In this document: piece by piece, positions 7,720 to 14,330 of the stretch | How positions within the stretch are numbered: the stretch's first letter is position 1 | How the letters are laid out: the number at the start of each line of letters is the position of its first letter | Assembly: GCA_021788625.1 (NCBI GenBank) | Contig: JAJYKL010000044.1 | Span: 1 to 33,021 of the forward strand | DNA length: 33,021 nucleotides | Source: Chloroflexota bacterium | GTDB lineage: Bacteria; Chloroflexota; Anaerolineae; J036; Brachytrichaceae | Direction: 5' to 3' | Notes under the pieces: model-generated | Database searches by the model: none | Seen by the model: only the letters and a program-made list of their open reading frames with translations | Told to the model about the DNA's origin: nothing | Made by a program: the position numbers and the translations under genes

Positions 7720-9207
7720 ATGAAACGCATTGCGCTGGGAGGCATCATCCACGAGACGCACACCTTTGCGCCCGATCGCACTGCGCTGGCTGACTTCGAG
7801 CGGCAGAGCCTGCACGAGGGCGAGGCGCTCATCCACCACTTGCAAGGGACGCCTACCGTCGCCGGCGGCGCTCTGGATGGACTGGTGCAGGCAGGCTACC
7901 AGGTGGTGCCTCTGCTCTATGCAGCGGCAATGCCCAGTGGCAAGGTTACAGTGGATGCGTACAGCGTACTGACCAGCGAGTTGCTAAGACGCCTGCGCGC
8001 TGCCCTGCCCGTGGATGGCGTGCTGCTCACACTCCATGGCGCCATGGTGAGCGAGTCGCAGGACGACTGCGAAGGCCACCTTCTCTCCCAGGTGCGCGAA
8101 CTGGTTGGCCCTGGCTGTCCCATCGTCAGCACGCTGGACATGCACGCCAACGTCAGCCCCGCGATGGTGTCGCAAGCGAACGTGCTGGTCGCCTTCGACC
8201 AGAACCCGCACCTGGACACGTATGAGCGCGGTCTGGAGGCGGCCGCTATCTTGCACCGCATGCTCGAGGAGGGGCTTCGTCCTTCTGCGGCACTGGCCCG
8301 ACCGCCGCTTTTGCTCAGTGCGCTGACCACCTGGACCGAGCAACCTCCCCTGCGGCCGATGCACGAGCGCGCGCAGGTGATGGAGCAGGACCCGCGTGTG
8401 GTGAACGTCAGCATCCTGGGAGGATTCGCTTATGCGGACACGCCCTATAGCGGGGTGAGCACTGTCGTGACGACCACGGGCGACGCGGCCATGGCACAGC
8501 AACTGGCGGATGAGCTGACGCACATCGCCTGGAACAACCGTGAGGCTGGCCAGTACAGTGGATTACCGGTCGGGGAAGCGATGCGCCGCGCGATGTCCGC
8601 ACCGCGCGGGCCGGTCGTATTGGCCGATGTAGGCGACAACATCGGCGGTGGCTCACCCGGCGACGGCACCGTGCTTTTACAGGCACTACTGGAGGTCCGC
8701 GCCCCAGACGCCGTGGTCATCCTCACCGACCCGCTGGCCGTAGCACAGGCTTATCAGGCTGGCACCGGCAGTCACGTCGCGATGCATGTTGGCGGCAAGG
8801 TCGACTCGTTCCACGGTGCGCCAGTATGGCTTAATGGCATAGTTGAGCGCCTGACGGACGGACACTACACAATCGAGGGTCGCGACCACTTCGCGCAGCT
8901 GTATGGACGCGAGGCGCATATGGGGCGCTGTGCCGTCGTGCGGAGCGGCGGAGTTCGTGTGCTGCTCAATGAACGCAAGACGCCTCCCGGAGACCTGGCG
9001 CAACTGCGCAGCCAGGGCATTTTTCCCGAGGCGCAGCACATCATCGTGGTCAAGTCGGCTGTTGCATTCCGCGGCGCTTATGGCCCCATCGCCGCCGAAG
9101 TTTATGAAGTGAACACACCCGGACTGTGCACCGCCGACCTGCGCCGCTTCTCATACCACAAGGTGCCACGCCCAGTCGTTCCTCTCGACGAAGACGCGAC
9201 TCTGTAG
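7720..9207 (+). CDS. M81 family metallopeptidase (MlrC-like)
   Basis: 495 residues from ATG 7720; a TTG three codons upstream is less likely because it would overlap the SDR end. The protein has the two-part layout of the MlrC family: an N-terminal M81 domain with GGIIHETHTFAP (7-18), LTLHGAMVSES, STLDMHANVS and FDQNPHLDTYERG, and a C-terminal part with ADVGDNIGGGSPGDGT. MlrC in Sphingomonas cleaves the linear peptide left from microcystin, but most homologues are far from any microcystin pathway and no mlrA-type gene is present here, so a microcystin role should not be assumed. It is likely a zinc amidase or peptidase acting on a small amide. It forms a coupled pair with the SDR. Confidence 0.9.
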   Translation: MKRIALGGIIHETHTFAPDRTALADFERQSLHEGEALIHHLQGTPTVAGGALDGLVQAGYQVVPLLYAAAMPSGKVTVDAYSVLTSELLRRLRAALPVDGVLLTLHGAMVSESQDDCEGHLLSQVRELVGPGCPIVSTLDMHANVSPAMVSQANVLVAFDQNPHLDTYERGLEAAAILHRMLEEGLRPSAALARPPLLLSALTTWTEQPPLRPMHERAQVMEQDPRVVNVSILGGFAYADTPYSGVSTVVTTTGDAAMAQQLADELTHIAWNNREAGQYSGLPVGEAMRRAMSAPRGPVVLADVGDNIGGGSPGDGTVLLQALLEVRAPDAVVILTDPLAVAQAYQAGTGSHVAMHVGGKVDSFHGAPVWLNGIVERLTDGHYTIEGRDHFAQLYGREAHMGRCAVVRSGGVRVLLNERKTPPGDLAQLRSQGIFPEAQHIIVVKSAVAFRGAYGPIAAEVYEVNTPGLCTADLRRFSYHKVPRPVVPLDEDATL

Positions 9208-9274
9208 GGTCATCGGATGGCCGGCCCAGCATGACACATCCGGTTCATTCGTGAGCCCCGGCGTGTCCTGCCCG

Positions 9275-10468
9275 TTACTGCGTCTTGTAGCAGTCGACGA
9301 TGATGTTGCGTGGGATGGTTGTGGTGCTGCCATCGGCTTTCACCACATACAGCGTAACCAGATAATATCCTGCGCCGGTGATGCTGAACTGATAACTCCC
9401 GCTGGGGAGTGGGAGGGGCAGGCGCTTGCCTACCGCATCGTTCGGTGAGACGGTGGCCAGGTTCCCGGCAGCGCAGTTCTGGAAGATGCCGCCGACCTGC
9501 GCTGAGGTGATCTCCATCTCCAGGCTCTTAGCGCCGTTGATCTCCCACACCAGTGTGGTCGTCTTGGGCTCACCCTGGTAACCCAGTGGCACATCGCCGA
9601 TATTGTCGCGGGGCGAGAAGTGGGCGTTCTGGCTGTAAGGCAGCAGAGCAGCTGGAGGTATGGCTGAAGTAGCCGTCGCGACAGGTGGCTGCGTGGCTCC
9701 GAGGGTTGGTTGTGCCGGTGGAGCAGTGGGCATGGCGGGCGCTGTGGCAACCGGCACATTACTCGTATCGCCAGTGATGTTCACCAATTGGCCGATCACC
9801 CAGCCCACCCCATCCGGCGCAGTGGGAAAGGTGATCTGCCACCACGTCCCGTCGGCATTCTTGCCTTTCACGGGAGCGCTCTGGCCCTTGTCGAGCGTGC
9901 CCAGCTTGTCATAGACCACAGCCGGGCCTTTGCGCACGTTGACGTAGTCATTCTCCGGCTTCACGGAGGCCAGCGGGCCCTGTGGCATCGCCGTCGCAGC
10001 AGGCGTGGCGGTCGCGACCTGCGCTGAGGTTACGGCGAGGGTGGCCGTGGGTTGCGCCGACGGAGTCGCTGTGGCGGACGCCGCCTGGGGCTGCACCGTG
10101 ATAAATACGGCCTCGCTGCTAACAAGCACAGCGCCCTTGTCGTTCAGCCCCTTGAGCTGAACCACATGCGCACCGGCCAGCGTTGCGACCCAGGGCACGC
10201 TCACATCGAATGTGTTGTTCTGTCCTGGGGTTGTCACGCTGGATAGCTTATTGCCATCCACATACACATCCACTGATTTCAGACCACTACCGGTGACTTT
10301 ACCTGTGATGACTACTGACTGACCCTCCTTCACAGGCGTCGTCGCAGTGGGTGAGGTGATGGTTGCCGTCAGGGGCGTGGGAGCGGCGCCGCACGCAGTG
10401 ATGACCAGTAGCATCACAACAATGCTGAGCGAGTGCAAGGCCCGTGCTCTAGTGTGTAAACGTTTCAT
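9275..10468 (-). CDS. Lipoprotein with Ig-like and bacterial SH3 domains
   Basis: 397 residues. The start at 10468 is set by AGGAGGGAG just upstream and by a clear lipoprotein signal peptide: basic n-region, hydrophobic stretch 14-23, and ITAC with Cys26 as the lipidated residue. Order of parts: an Ig-like or carbohydrate-binding-type beta domain (about 30-126), an Ala/Thr/Pro linker, a bacterial SH3 domain (about 168-232; DYVNVRKGPAVVYDKLG, ending in GVGWVIGQLV), a second Pro/Thr linker, and a C-terminal beta domain (about 280-397) with two Cys that may pair. The protein should sit on the outer face of the cell membrane, with the SH3 domain binding cell-wall or other peptides. The architecture is common in Chloroflexota. 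The specific function is unknown. It lies downstream of the membrane protein at 10621 on the same strand. Confidence 0.82.
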   Translation of the reverse strand: MKRLHTRARALHSLSIVVMLLVITACGAAPTPLTATITSPTATTPVKEGQSVVITGKVTGSGLKSVDVYVDGNKLSSVTTPGQNNTFDVSVPWVATLAGAHVVQLKGLNDKGAVLVSSEAVFITVQPQAASATATPSAQPTATLAVTSAQVATATPAATAMPQGPLASVKPENDYVNVRKGPAVVYDKLGTLDKGQSAPVKGKNADGTWWQITFPTAPDGVGWVIGQLVNITGDTSNVPVATAPAMPTAPPAQPTLGATQPPVATATSAIPPAALLPYSQNAHFSPRDNIGDVPLGYQGEPKTTTLVWEINGAKSLEMEITSAQVGGIFQNCAAGNLATVSPNDAVGKRLPLPLPSGSYQFSITGAGYYLVTLYVVKADGSTTTIPRNIIVDCYKTQ

Positions 10469-10510
10469 CTCTCCCTCCTGGACTCCTGTGGGGCACCCTC
10501 CCCGGTGATG

Positions 10511-10541
10511 AGGCACACCGTCTGTGCCTGGCAGGCCTGCC
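10511..10541. repeat. Two adjacent inverted repeats upstream of the lipoprotein gene
   Basis: AGGCACA (10511-10517) and TGTGCCT (10523-10529) form a 7-bp stem with a 5-nt loop. Directly next to it is the 12-bp perfect palindrome GGCAGGCCTGCC (10530-10541). Both lie 43-73 nt upstream of the lipoprotein start at 10468, so they could be an operator or an mRNA leader structure. Confidence 0.45.
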
Positions 10542-10620
10542 GGCGTCATCAATCGTGATTGGGATTCTAGCATGGAGGAGCGTTCTGAGCCGTTATTGGT
10601 GTGCACCCTCCCCACGGTGC

Positions 10621-11433
10621 TTAAGTCGCCTTACCGATACTATTCACCGGCGCACTCCTCGCCCGATGGCTTGCCAGCACCAGGACGAGGCTACCCAGAG
10701 AAAGGACCGTACCGAGAAGCGTCAGCCACCAGCCCCATCCCAGGCCCAGAGTGTCGTGATAGAGCGTCTCAATGGCCGGTTTGACCATCAGGTAGCCCGT
10801 CAACGGCACGGCATCAATAAGGGGGAGCGTTGCCACAGCCCAGGTCCTAACATCGGGTCGCCGGCCAATACGCGCCAGCGCGATGACAAATGCAGCCGCC
10901 ATCACGACAATGCTGACGAAGAACTGCAACTGCAGACCGGGTGTTTTCCATGCGGTCAGCATGTCGGGATAGCCTGGCAAACCGAGTGAAGCCAGCCCCA
11001 CACATAGCAGCGCCGCGATGAACCGGTTCAGCCACCAGCCAATCATCCCAGCCAGCAGCGCGCATAATAGCGCCACCACCCAGATGGGCAGGTAGAACCA
11101 CTGATTCAGGAAGATGCCTGCACCCGGTGTGAAATGGGTGAAGATAGCCAGCTCATGTGCGCTGAGGGTAAGTGCGGCCGTCTTATGTGCGGCCCATGGC
11201 GCAAAGTGGCCTACCAGAAGCAACAGCGTAACGACGGGCAGGCCGAAGCGCTCGATGTATCGGGTGGTGTTGGGTGAAGTGGTGTTCAACTGGCCCAGTT
11301 TAACACCATGAGATTTGGCAGCGACGAGGAGAAACGATTTACCGCCTGAGGTTAAAATCAGGACCCGGCAGCACGAACGCTGCCTGATCCTATAAGGAGA
11401 ACTGAAATTCGGGATTTCGAGGTAACGCCGCAT
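10621..11433 (-). CDS. Polytopic membrane protein of unknown function
   Basis: 270 residues. Five or six hydrophobic segments are visible from about residue 65 onward: one around GLPVVTLLLLVG, two in the stretch beginning PIWVVALLCALLAG, one around FFVSIVVMAAAFVIALA, a weaker one around TLPLIDAVPLTGYLMV, and a last one around WWLTLLGTVLSLGSLVLVLA. No family signature is recognised. The first 55-60 residues are polar, basic and poorly protein-like, and a strong hairpin (11360-11391) lies inside their coding sequence. GGGAGG 4 nt before ATG 11433 supports this start, but a later TTG near 11291 is possible. It is divergent from the aminotransferase at 11463 with only 29 bp between them if 11433 is used. 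It may be co-transcribed with the SH3 lipoprotein downstream. Confidence 0.6.
   Translation of the reverse strand: MRRYLEIPNFSSPYRIRQRSCCRVLILTSGGKSFLLVAAKSHGVKLGQLNTTSPNTTRYIERFGLPVVTLLLLVGHFAPWAAHKTAALTLSAHELAIFTHFTPGAGIFLNQWFYLPIWVVALLCALLAGMIGWWLNRFIAALLCVGLASLGLPGYPDMLTAWKTPGLQLQFFVSIVVMAAAFVIALARIGRRPDVRTWAVATLPLIDAVPLTGYLMVKPAIETLYHDTLGLGWGWWLTLLGTVLSLGSLVLVLASHRARSAPVNSIGKAT
11360..11391. other. Hairpin or operator-like inverted repeat
   Basis: AGGACCCGGCAGC (11360-11372) and GCTGCCTGATCCT (11379-11391) pair at 11 of 13 positions around a 6-nt loop. No T-run follows on either strand. It lies within the first codons, or the leader if the start is later, of the membrane protein gene and about 70 bp upstream of the divergent aminotransferase, so it could regulate either. 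Confidence 0.45.
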
Positions 11434-11462
11434 CTTTCCTCCCGCCCCGGAACATATTAATC

Positions 11463-12677
11463 ATGAAGAGCCTGGACTCCATGCAAAGCATGGACGCAAA
11501 CGACATCGCCCGCGCGCGCAACGCCATCCCCCTGCTGGGCCAAACGCTTTATCTCAATACTGGCTCCTCGGGGCTGCCCGCTCAGCCCGTGGTTGAGAAG
11601 TTGGCAGAACTGACGCGCACCTGTGAACTGGGTGGCTTGCAGGCTTACTCGGAAATCAGCCAGTTGGCCACGCAGGCGCGCAATCGCCTGGCGAAATTCG
11701 TTGGTGCACGCGACGACGAGCTGGCTTTCACCACCAACGCCACGCACAGCCTGAACAGCGCCATGTGGCTACGCTGGAATGCGATGCGTCCTGCTCACGG
11801 GAAACCAGTGGATGTGCTCTTCTCCGATCACGAGTACCCGGTCACGGACATGATCTTCAGATATCTGGAACAGACAGGCAAGGCGCATCTGATCCGCTAC
11901 GAGCTCAGCTCGGACTGGGCCGAAGTGGAGGCCAGCCTGAACGCACACGTCACGGACGAGACGCGAGTGCTCGTGGCCAGCCATGTGGACTGCAACACCG
12001 GTCTGCGCGCCAACGTGCAGGCTATCAGTGCGTGGTGCCGGCAGCGTAACATCATTTCGTATATCGATGGCGCACAGGCTGTGGGCCAGTTCCCCATCGA
12101 CCTGCACCGCATCGGTTGCGATCTTTATATTTCCAATGGCCATAAGTGGCTGTATGGGCCAAAGGGGGTCGGCCTGCTCTACGTACAGAAGAACTTCCTT
12201 GATCAGCTCGATCCACCCCTGGTAGGCGCCGGAACCGTTGAGTGGGGCAACCCGATTAAGTTCGTGGATGCGGCATCACGCTTCGAACTGGCCGCCACGC
12301 GCCCGGTGCAGGTTTTTGCCGCGATGAACGCCGCGCTGGACTGGTACGAAAGCTTCGGAATGTGCAAGATCGAGGGGCGTATGCGCGAGCTATCGGATTA
12401 CTTCAAACAGCGTGTGCTGGAGCAGCCCGAACGCTACAAGCTCATCTGCCCGCTGCCATGGGAGCAATCGTCAGCCATGGCGTCCATCCAGTTCACCGGC
12501 AAGACGATCAAGGAGGTGGGTGCGTTCACCAGCCGCATGTTCAATGAGCGCAAGGCTGTGCTGCGCCCGGTGAGTGAGGGCTTCGACGCTGTGCGCATGT
12601 CGATGGCCTACTATAACGTCGAGGACGAGTACGAGCAGTTCTTTGAGCTGTGCGAGAAGTACATGTTTCGCAACTGA
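11463..12677 (+). CDS. Aminotransferase class V family PLP enzyme (cysteine desulfurase/isopenicillin epimerase-like)
   Basis: 404 residues, the usual length. Class V fold-type I signatures: YLNTGSSGLPAQPV (30-43), TTNATHSLNSA (90-100) for the cofactor phosphate and His stacking, SYIDGAQAVGQ (199-209) with Asp202, and YISNGHKWLYGPKGVGLLYV (222-241) with Lys228 as the Schiff-base lysine. The sequence resembles the group annotated as isopenicillin-N epimerase-like or selenocysteine lyase-like. There is no IscU, SufE or other iron-sulfur gene nearby and no clear SCxG active-site loop for a desulfurase, so transamination, epimerisation or C-S/C-N lyase activity are all open. The start is uncertain: no good Shine-Dalgarno precedes 11463, and in-frame ATGs at 11481 and 11490 are alternatives. 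Confidence 0.88.
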   Translation: MKSLDSMQSMDANDIARARNAIPLLGQTLYLNTGSSGLPAQPVVEKLAELTRTCELGGLQAYSEISQLATQARNRLAKFVGARDDELAFTTNATHSLNSAMWLRWNAMRPAHGKPVDVLFSDHEYPVTDMIFRYLEQTGKAHLIRYELSSDWAEVEASLNAHVTDETRVLVASHVDCNTGLRANVQAISAWCRQRNIISYIDGAQAVGQFPIDLHRIGCDLYISNGHKWLYGPKGVGLLYVQKNFLDQLDPPLVGAGTVEWGNPIKFVDAASRFELAATRPVQVFAAMNAALDWYESFGMCKIEGRMRELSDYFKQRVLEQPERYKLICPLPWEQSSAMASIQFTGKTIKEVGAFTSRMFNERKAVLRPVSEGFDAVRMSMAYYNVEDEYEQFFELCEKYMFRN

Positions 12678-12690
12678 AAATCGGCAATCG

Positions 12691-13377
12691 TCAGGAACCG
12701 AACTTAAGCTGTTCAATGATGTCGCCGACGGCGGTATCGAAGATGTGCTGCATGAGCTCGTCGTCAGCCACGTATGGACCGCCGTAGACTCCGTCGCCGG
12801 CTAAGGCGCGCTCCTGTACGGCGTTGCGGATGCCGGCGGAGTTGACCGGTTGCTTCTCGCCTGGCGGAAGGTCGCGCACGCGGCAGAACGGGAAGGCCTC
12901 GATCCACGCCGCATGGGCGCTGCGCAAGTCGGCCGCAGCGGCCACCTCCGTCACCGATGGGGCGATCCACCAGGAATACCAGCCCAGCCGCAGGTCGGGA
13001 AGCTCGTTCGCCAGCTCGCGCAGCACGGCGCGCGCGGGATCGTTACCGCCGTGCCCGTTGAGGAAGAGCAGGCGGTGGAAGCCCTGCGCGTACACGCCTC
13101 GCACCAGGTCCTGGATCACCGCCAGGAACGTCTGCGTGCGCAGCGTCATGGTGCCGGGGTAGGTGGTGAAGTAGGGCGAGATGCCAAAGTTCAGCGGCGG
13201 GGCGACGGCCACGCCCGTGCGGCGGCTCGCCTCATCGGCCAGAGCGGCGGGGATCTTCACGTCCGTCATCAGGCTGAGGTAGCCGTGCTGCTCACAGGCG
13301 CCCACTACCAGCATCAGCCGGTCGTCCGTCTTCAGGTAGGTTTCGACGTCCATCCAGTTCATCTCTTCCAGTCTCAT
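12691..13377 (-). CDS. Creatininase-family amidohydrolase
   Basis: 228 residues from ATG 13377, chosen over 13398 because AAGGACGAG lies just upstream and the resulting N-terminus (MRLEEMNWMDVETYL) is standard for the family. Motifs: GACEQHGYLSLMTD (26-39) with Glu29, His31 and Asp39 as probable metal ligands, FLNGHGGND for the His ligand, and GDGVYGGPYVADDE near the end. The first motif is one residue shorter than in creatininase itself and lacks its second His (HGPHLP), which marks a subfamily distinct from true creatininases. The family includes creatinine amidohydrolase, MftE and the FAPy deformylase ArfB, so hydrolysis of a cyclic or formyl amide is likely. It probably follows the SDR at 13507 in one transcript, with a foldback repeat in between. 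Confidence 0.88.
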   Translation of the reverse strand: MRLEEMNWMDVETYLKTDDRLMLVVGACEQHGYLSLMTDVKIPAALADEASRRTGVAVAPPLNFGISPYFTTYPGTMTLRTQTFLAVIQDLVRGVYAQGFHRLLFLNGHGGNDPARAVLRELANELPDLRLGWYSWWIAPSVTEVAAAADLRSAHAAWIEAFPFCRVRDLPPGEKQPVNSAGIRNAVQERALAGDGVYGGPYVADDELMQHIFDTAVGDIIEQLKFGS

Positions 13378-13390
13378 GTTCAACTCGTCC

Positions 13391-13506
13391 TTATCCACGA
13401 ATCTTCACGAATCTACACTAATAACGAAACAGGCAACGTAGGAATGGAAAACCTGAGACTTTATGAGATTCCTATTTCATATTTATTCGTGTGGATTCGT
13501 GGATAA
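13391..13506. repeat. Nested foldback repeat (palindromic intergenic element)
   Basis: The left arm 13391-13412 and the reverse complement of the right arm 13485-13506 agree at 20 of 22 positions (both begin TTATCCACGAATC). Inside, TAGGAAT (13439-13445) pairs with ATTCCTA (13468-13474). The element fills the gap between the SDR stop (13507) and the creatininase start almost exactly. Each outer arm also contains two copies of CACGAAT. This is the form of a REP/MITE-like mobile palindrome; no transposase is near. Confidence 0.7.
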
Positions 13507-14256
13507 CTACTGCCAGGGGGTGGAGGAGGCGCGGCGGATGTCGATCTGGTCGATCACGGCGTTACCGCGGCGGGTGACCAGGAACAGCACCGCGTCAGCG
13601 ACATCCTGCGGCGAGATCATTCCGGCACGCTCCAAATCGGGGCGGGCGTCGCCGCCCAGGCCGGTATCTACCGCTCCAGGACAAATGGCGTGCACGCGGA
13701 TGCCATCGGGCTGCAGCTCTCTCGCCAGGGCCTTCGACATGCCCATCATGGCATGCTTGGAGGCGCTGTAGAGGGTCTGGTTGGCATAACCTTTGACTCC
13801 CACCACCGACGAAATGTTGACGATGTAAGATGGGTGGTGCTGGCGTAGATGAGGGATAGCCTCGCGGCACATCAGGAAGGTGCCCCGCGCGTTCACCGCC
13901 ATCACGTGGTCCCACTGCTCCGTGCTGGCCAGCTCCAGCGGGCCAAACGCGCCGACGCCGGCATTGTTGACGACGATGTCAAGCCGGCCCAACTGCTCGA
14001 CGGCACGCGAGACCAACTGCTTCACCTGGGCCTCGTCACCGACGTCCGCCGGGATGCACACGGCCCGGCCTGCCAGAGCCGCGATCTCGTCTCGCACCTG
14101 CTCCAGCTCCTCTACGGTGCGCGACGCAAGCGCTACGTATGCGCCGCCCTGCGCCAGAGCCAGTGCGATGCTGCGCCCTATGCCGCGGCCGGCGCCCGTC
14201 ACGATTGCCCCGAGTCCCGTTAGTGGTGCGTTTTCCGTGTGCATTGCGGTACGCAT
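13507..14256 (-). CDS. Short-chain dehydrogenase/reductase (FabG-like)
   Basis: About 249 residues from ATG 14256. A GTG at 14265 has an AAGGG closer to it, and an ATG at 14244 gives the most typical N-terminal length, so the start is uncertain by a few codons. Signatures: TGAGRGIG for the dinucleotide, a basic residue in ASRT after strand 2 suggesting NADP(H), VNNAGVG, NISSVVG and YSASKHAMMG with the catalytic Tyr and Lys, then ICPGAVDTGLG. It is a carbonyl reductase or alcohol dehydrogenase of unknown substrate. It is divergent from the gene at 14331, with a TGTACACAC tandem motif in the 74-bp gap, and is followed on the same strand by the creatininase-family gene. Confidence 0.9.
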   Translation of the reverse strand: MRTAMHTENAPLTGLGAIVTGAGRGIGRSIALALAQGGAYVALASRTVEELEQVRDEIAALAGRAVCIPADVGDEAQVKQLVSRAVEQLGRLDIVVNNAGVGAFGPLELASTEQWDHVMAVNARGTFLMCREAIPHLRQHHPSYIVNISSVVGVKGYANQTLYSASKHAMMGMSKALARELQPDGIRVHAICPGAVDTGLGGDARPDLERAGMISPQDVADAVLFLVTRRGNAVIDQIDIRRASSTPWQ

Positions 14257-14298
14257 TGTACCCACTCATCCCTTGCACCGCGCGGGCTATACTAAATA

Positions 14299-14316
14299 TG
14301 TACACACTGTACACAC
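14299..14316. promoter_or_regulatory. Candidate operator: tandem TGTACACAC
   Basis: Two exact 9-bp copies of TGTACACAC stand head to tail. Each contains the self-complementary hexamer TGTACA, so the pair also reads as an inverted repeat TGTACA-n3-TGTACA. It lies between the divergent SDR and the gene at 14331, just downstream of a TATACT hexamer (14289-14294) that could be a -10 box for the plus-strand gene. This is where a repressor would block transcription. Confidence 0.5.
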
Positions 14317-14330
14317 AAGGGGGTTACACT

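Noticed and set aside
7711-9207. Microcystin degradation gene cluster
   Set aside because: Only an MlrC-like gene is present. No mlrA, mlrB or mlrD homologue is visible, and M81 proteins are widespread in organisms that do not degrade microcystin.
11463-12677. Cysteine desulfurase (iscS/sufS) assignment
   Set aside because: No iron-sulfur assembly partners nearby and no convincing catalytic Cys loop; only the class V fold can be supported.
14299-14316. CRISPR or microsatellite at the TGTACACAC repeats
   Set aside because: Only two 9-bp copies with no spacer; a regulatory site explains them better.
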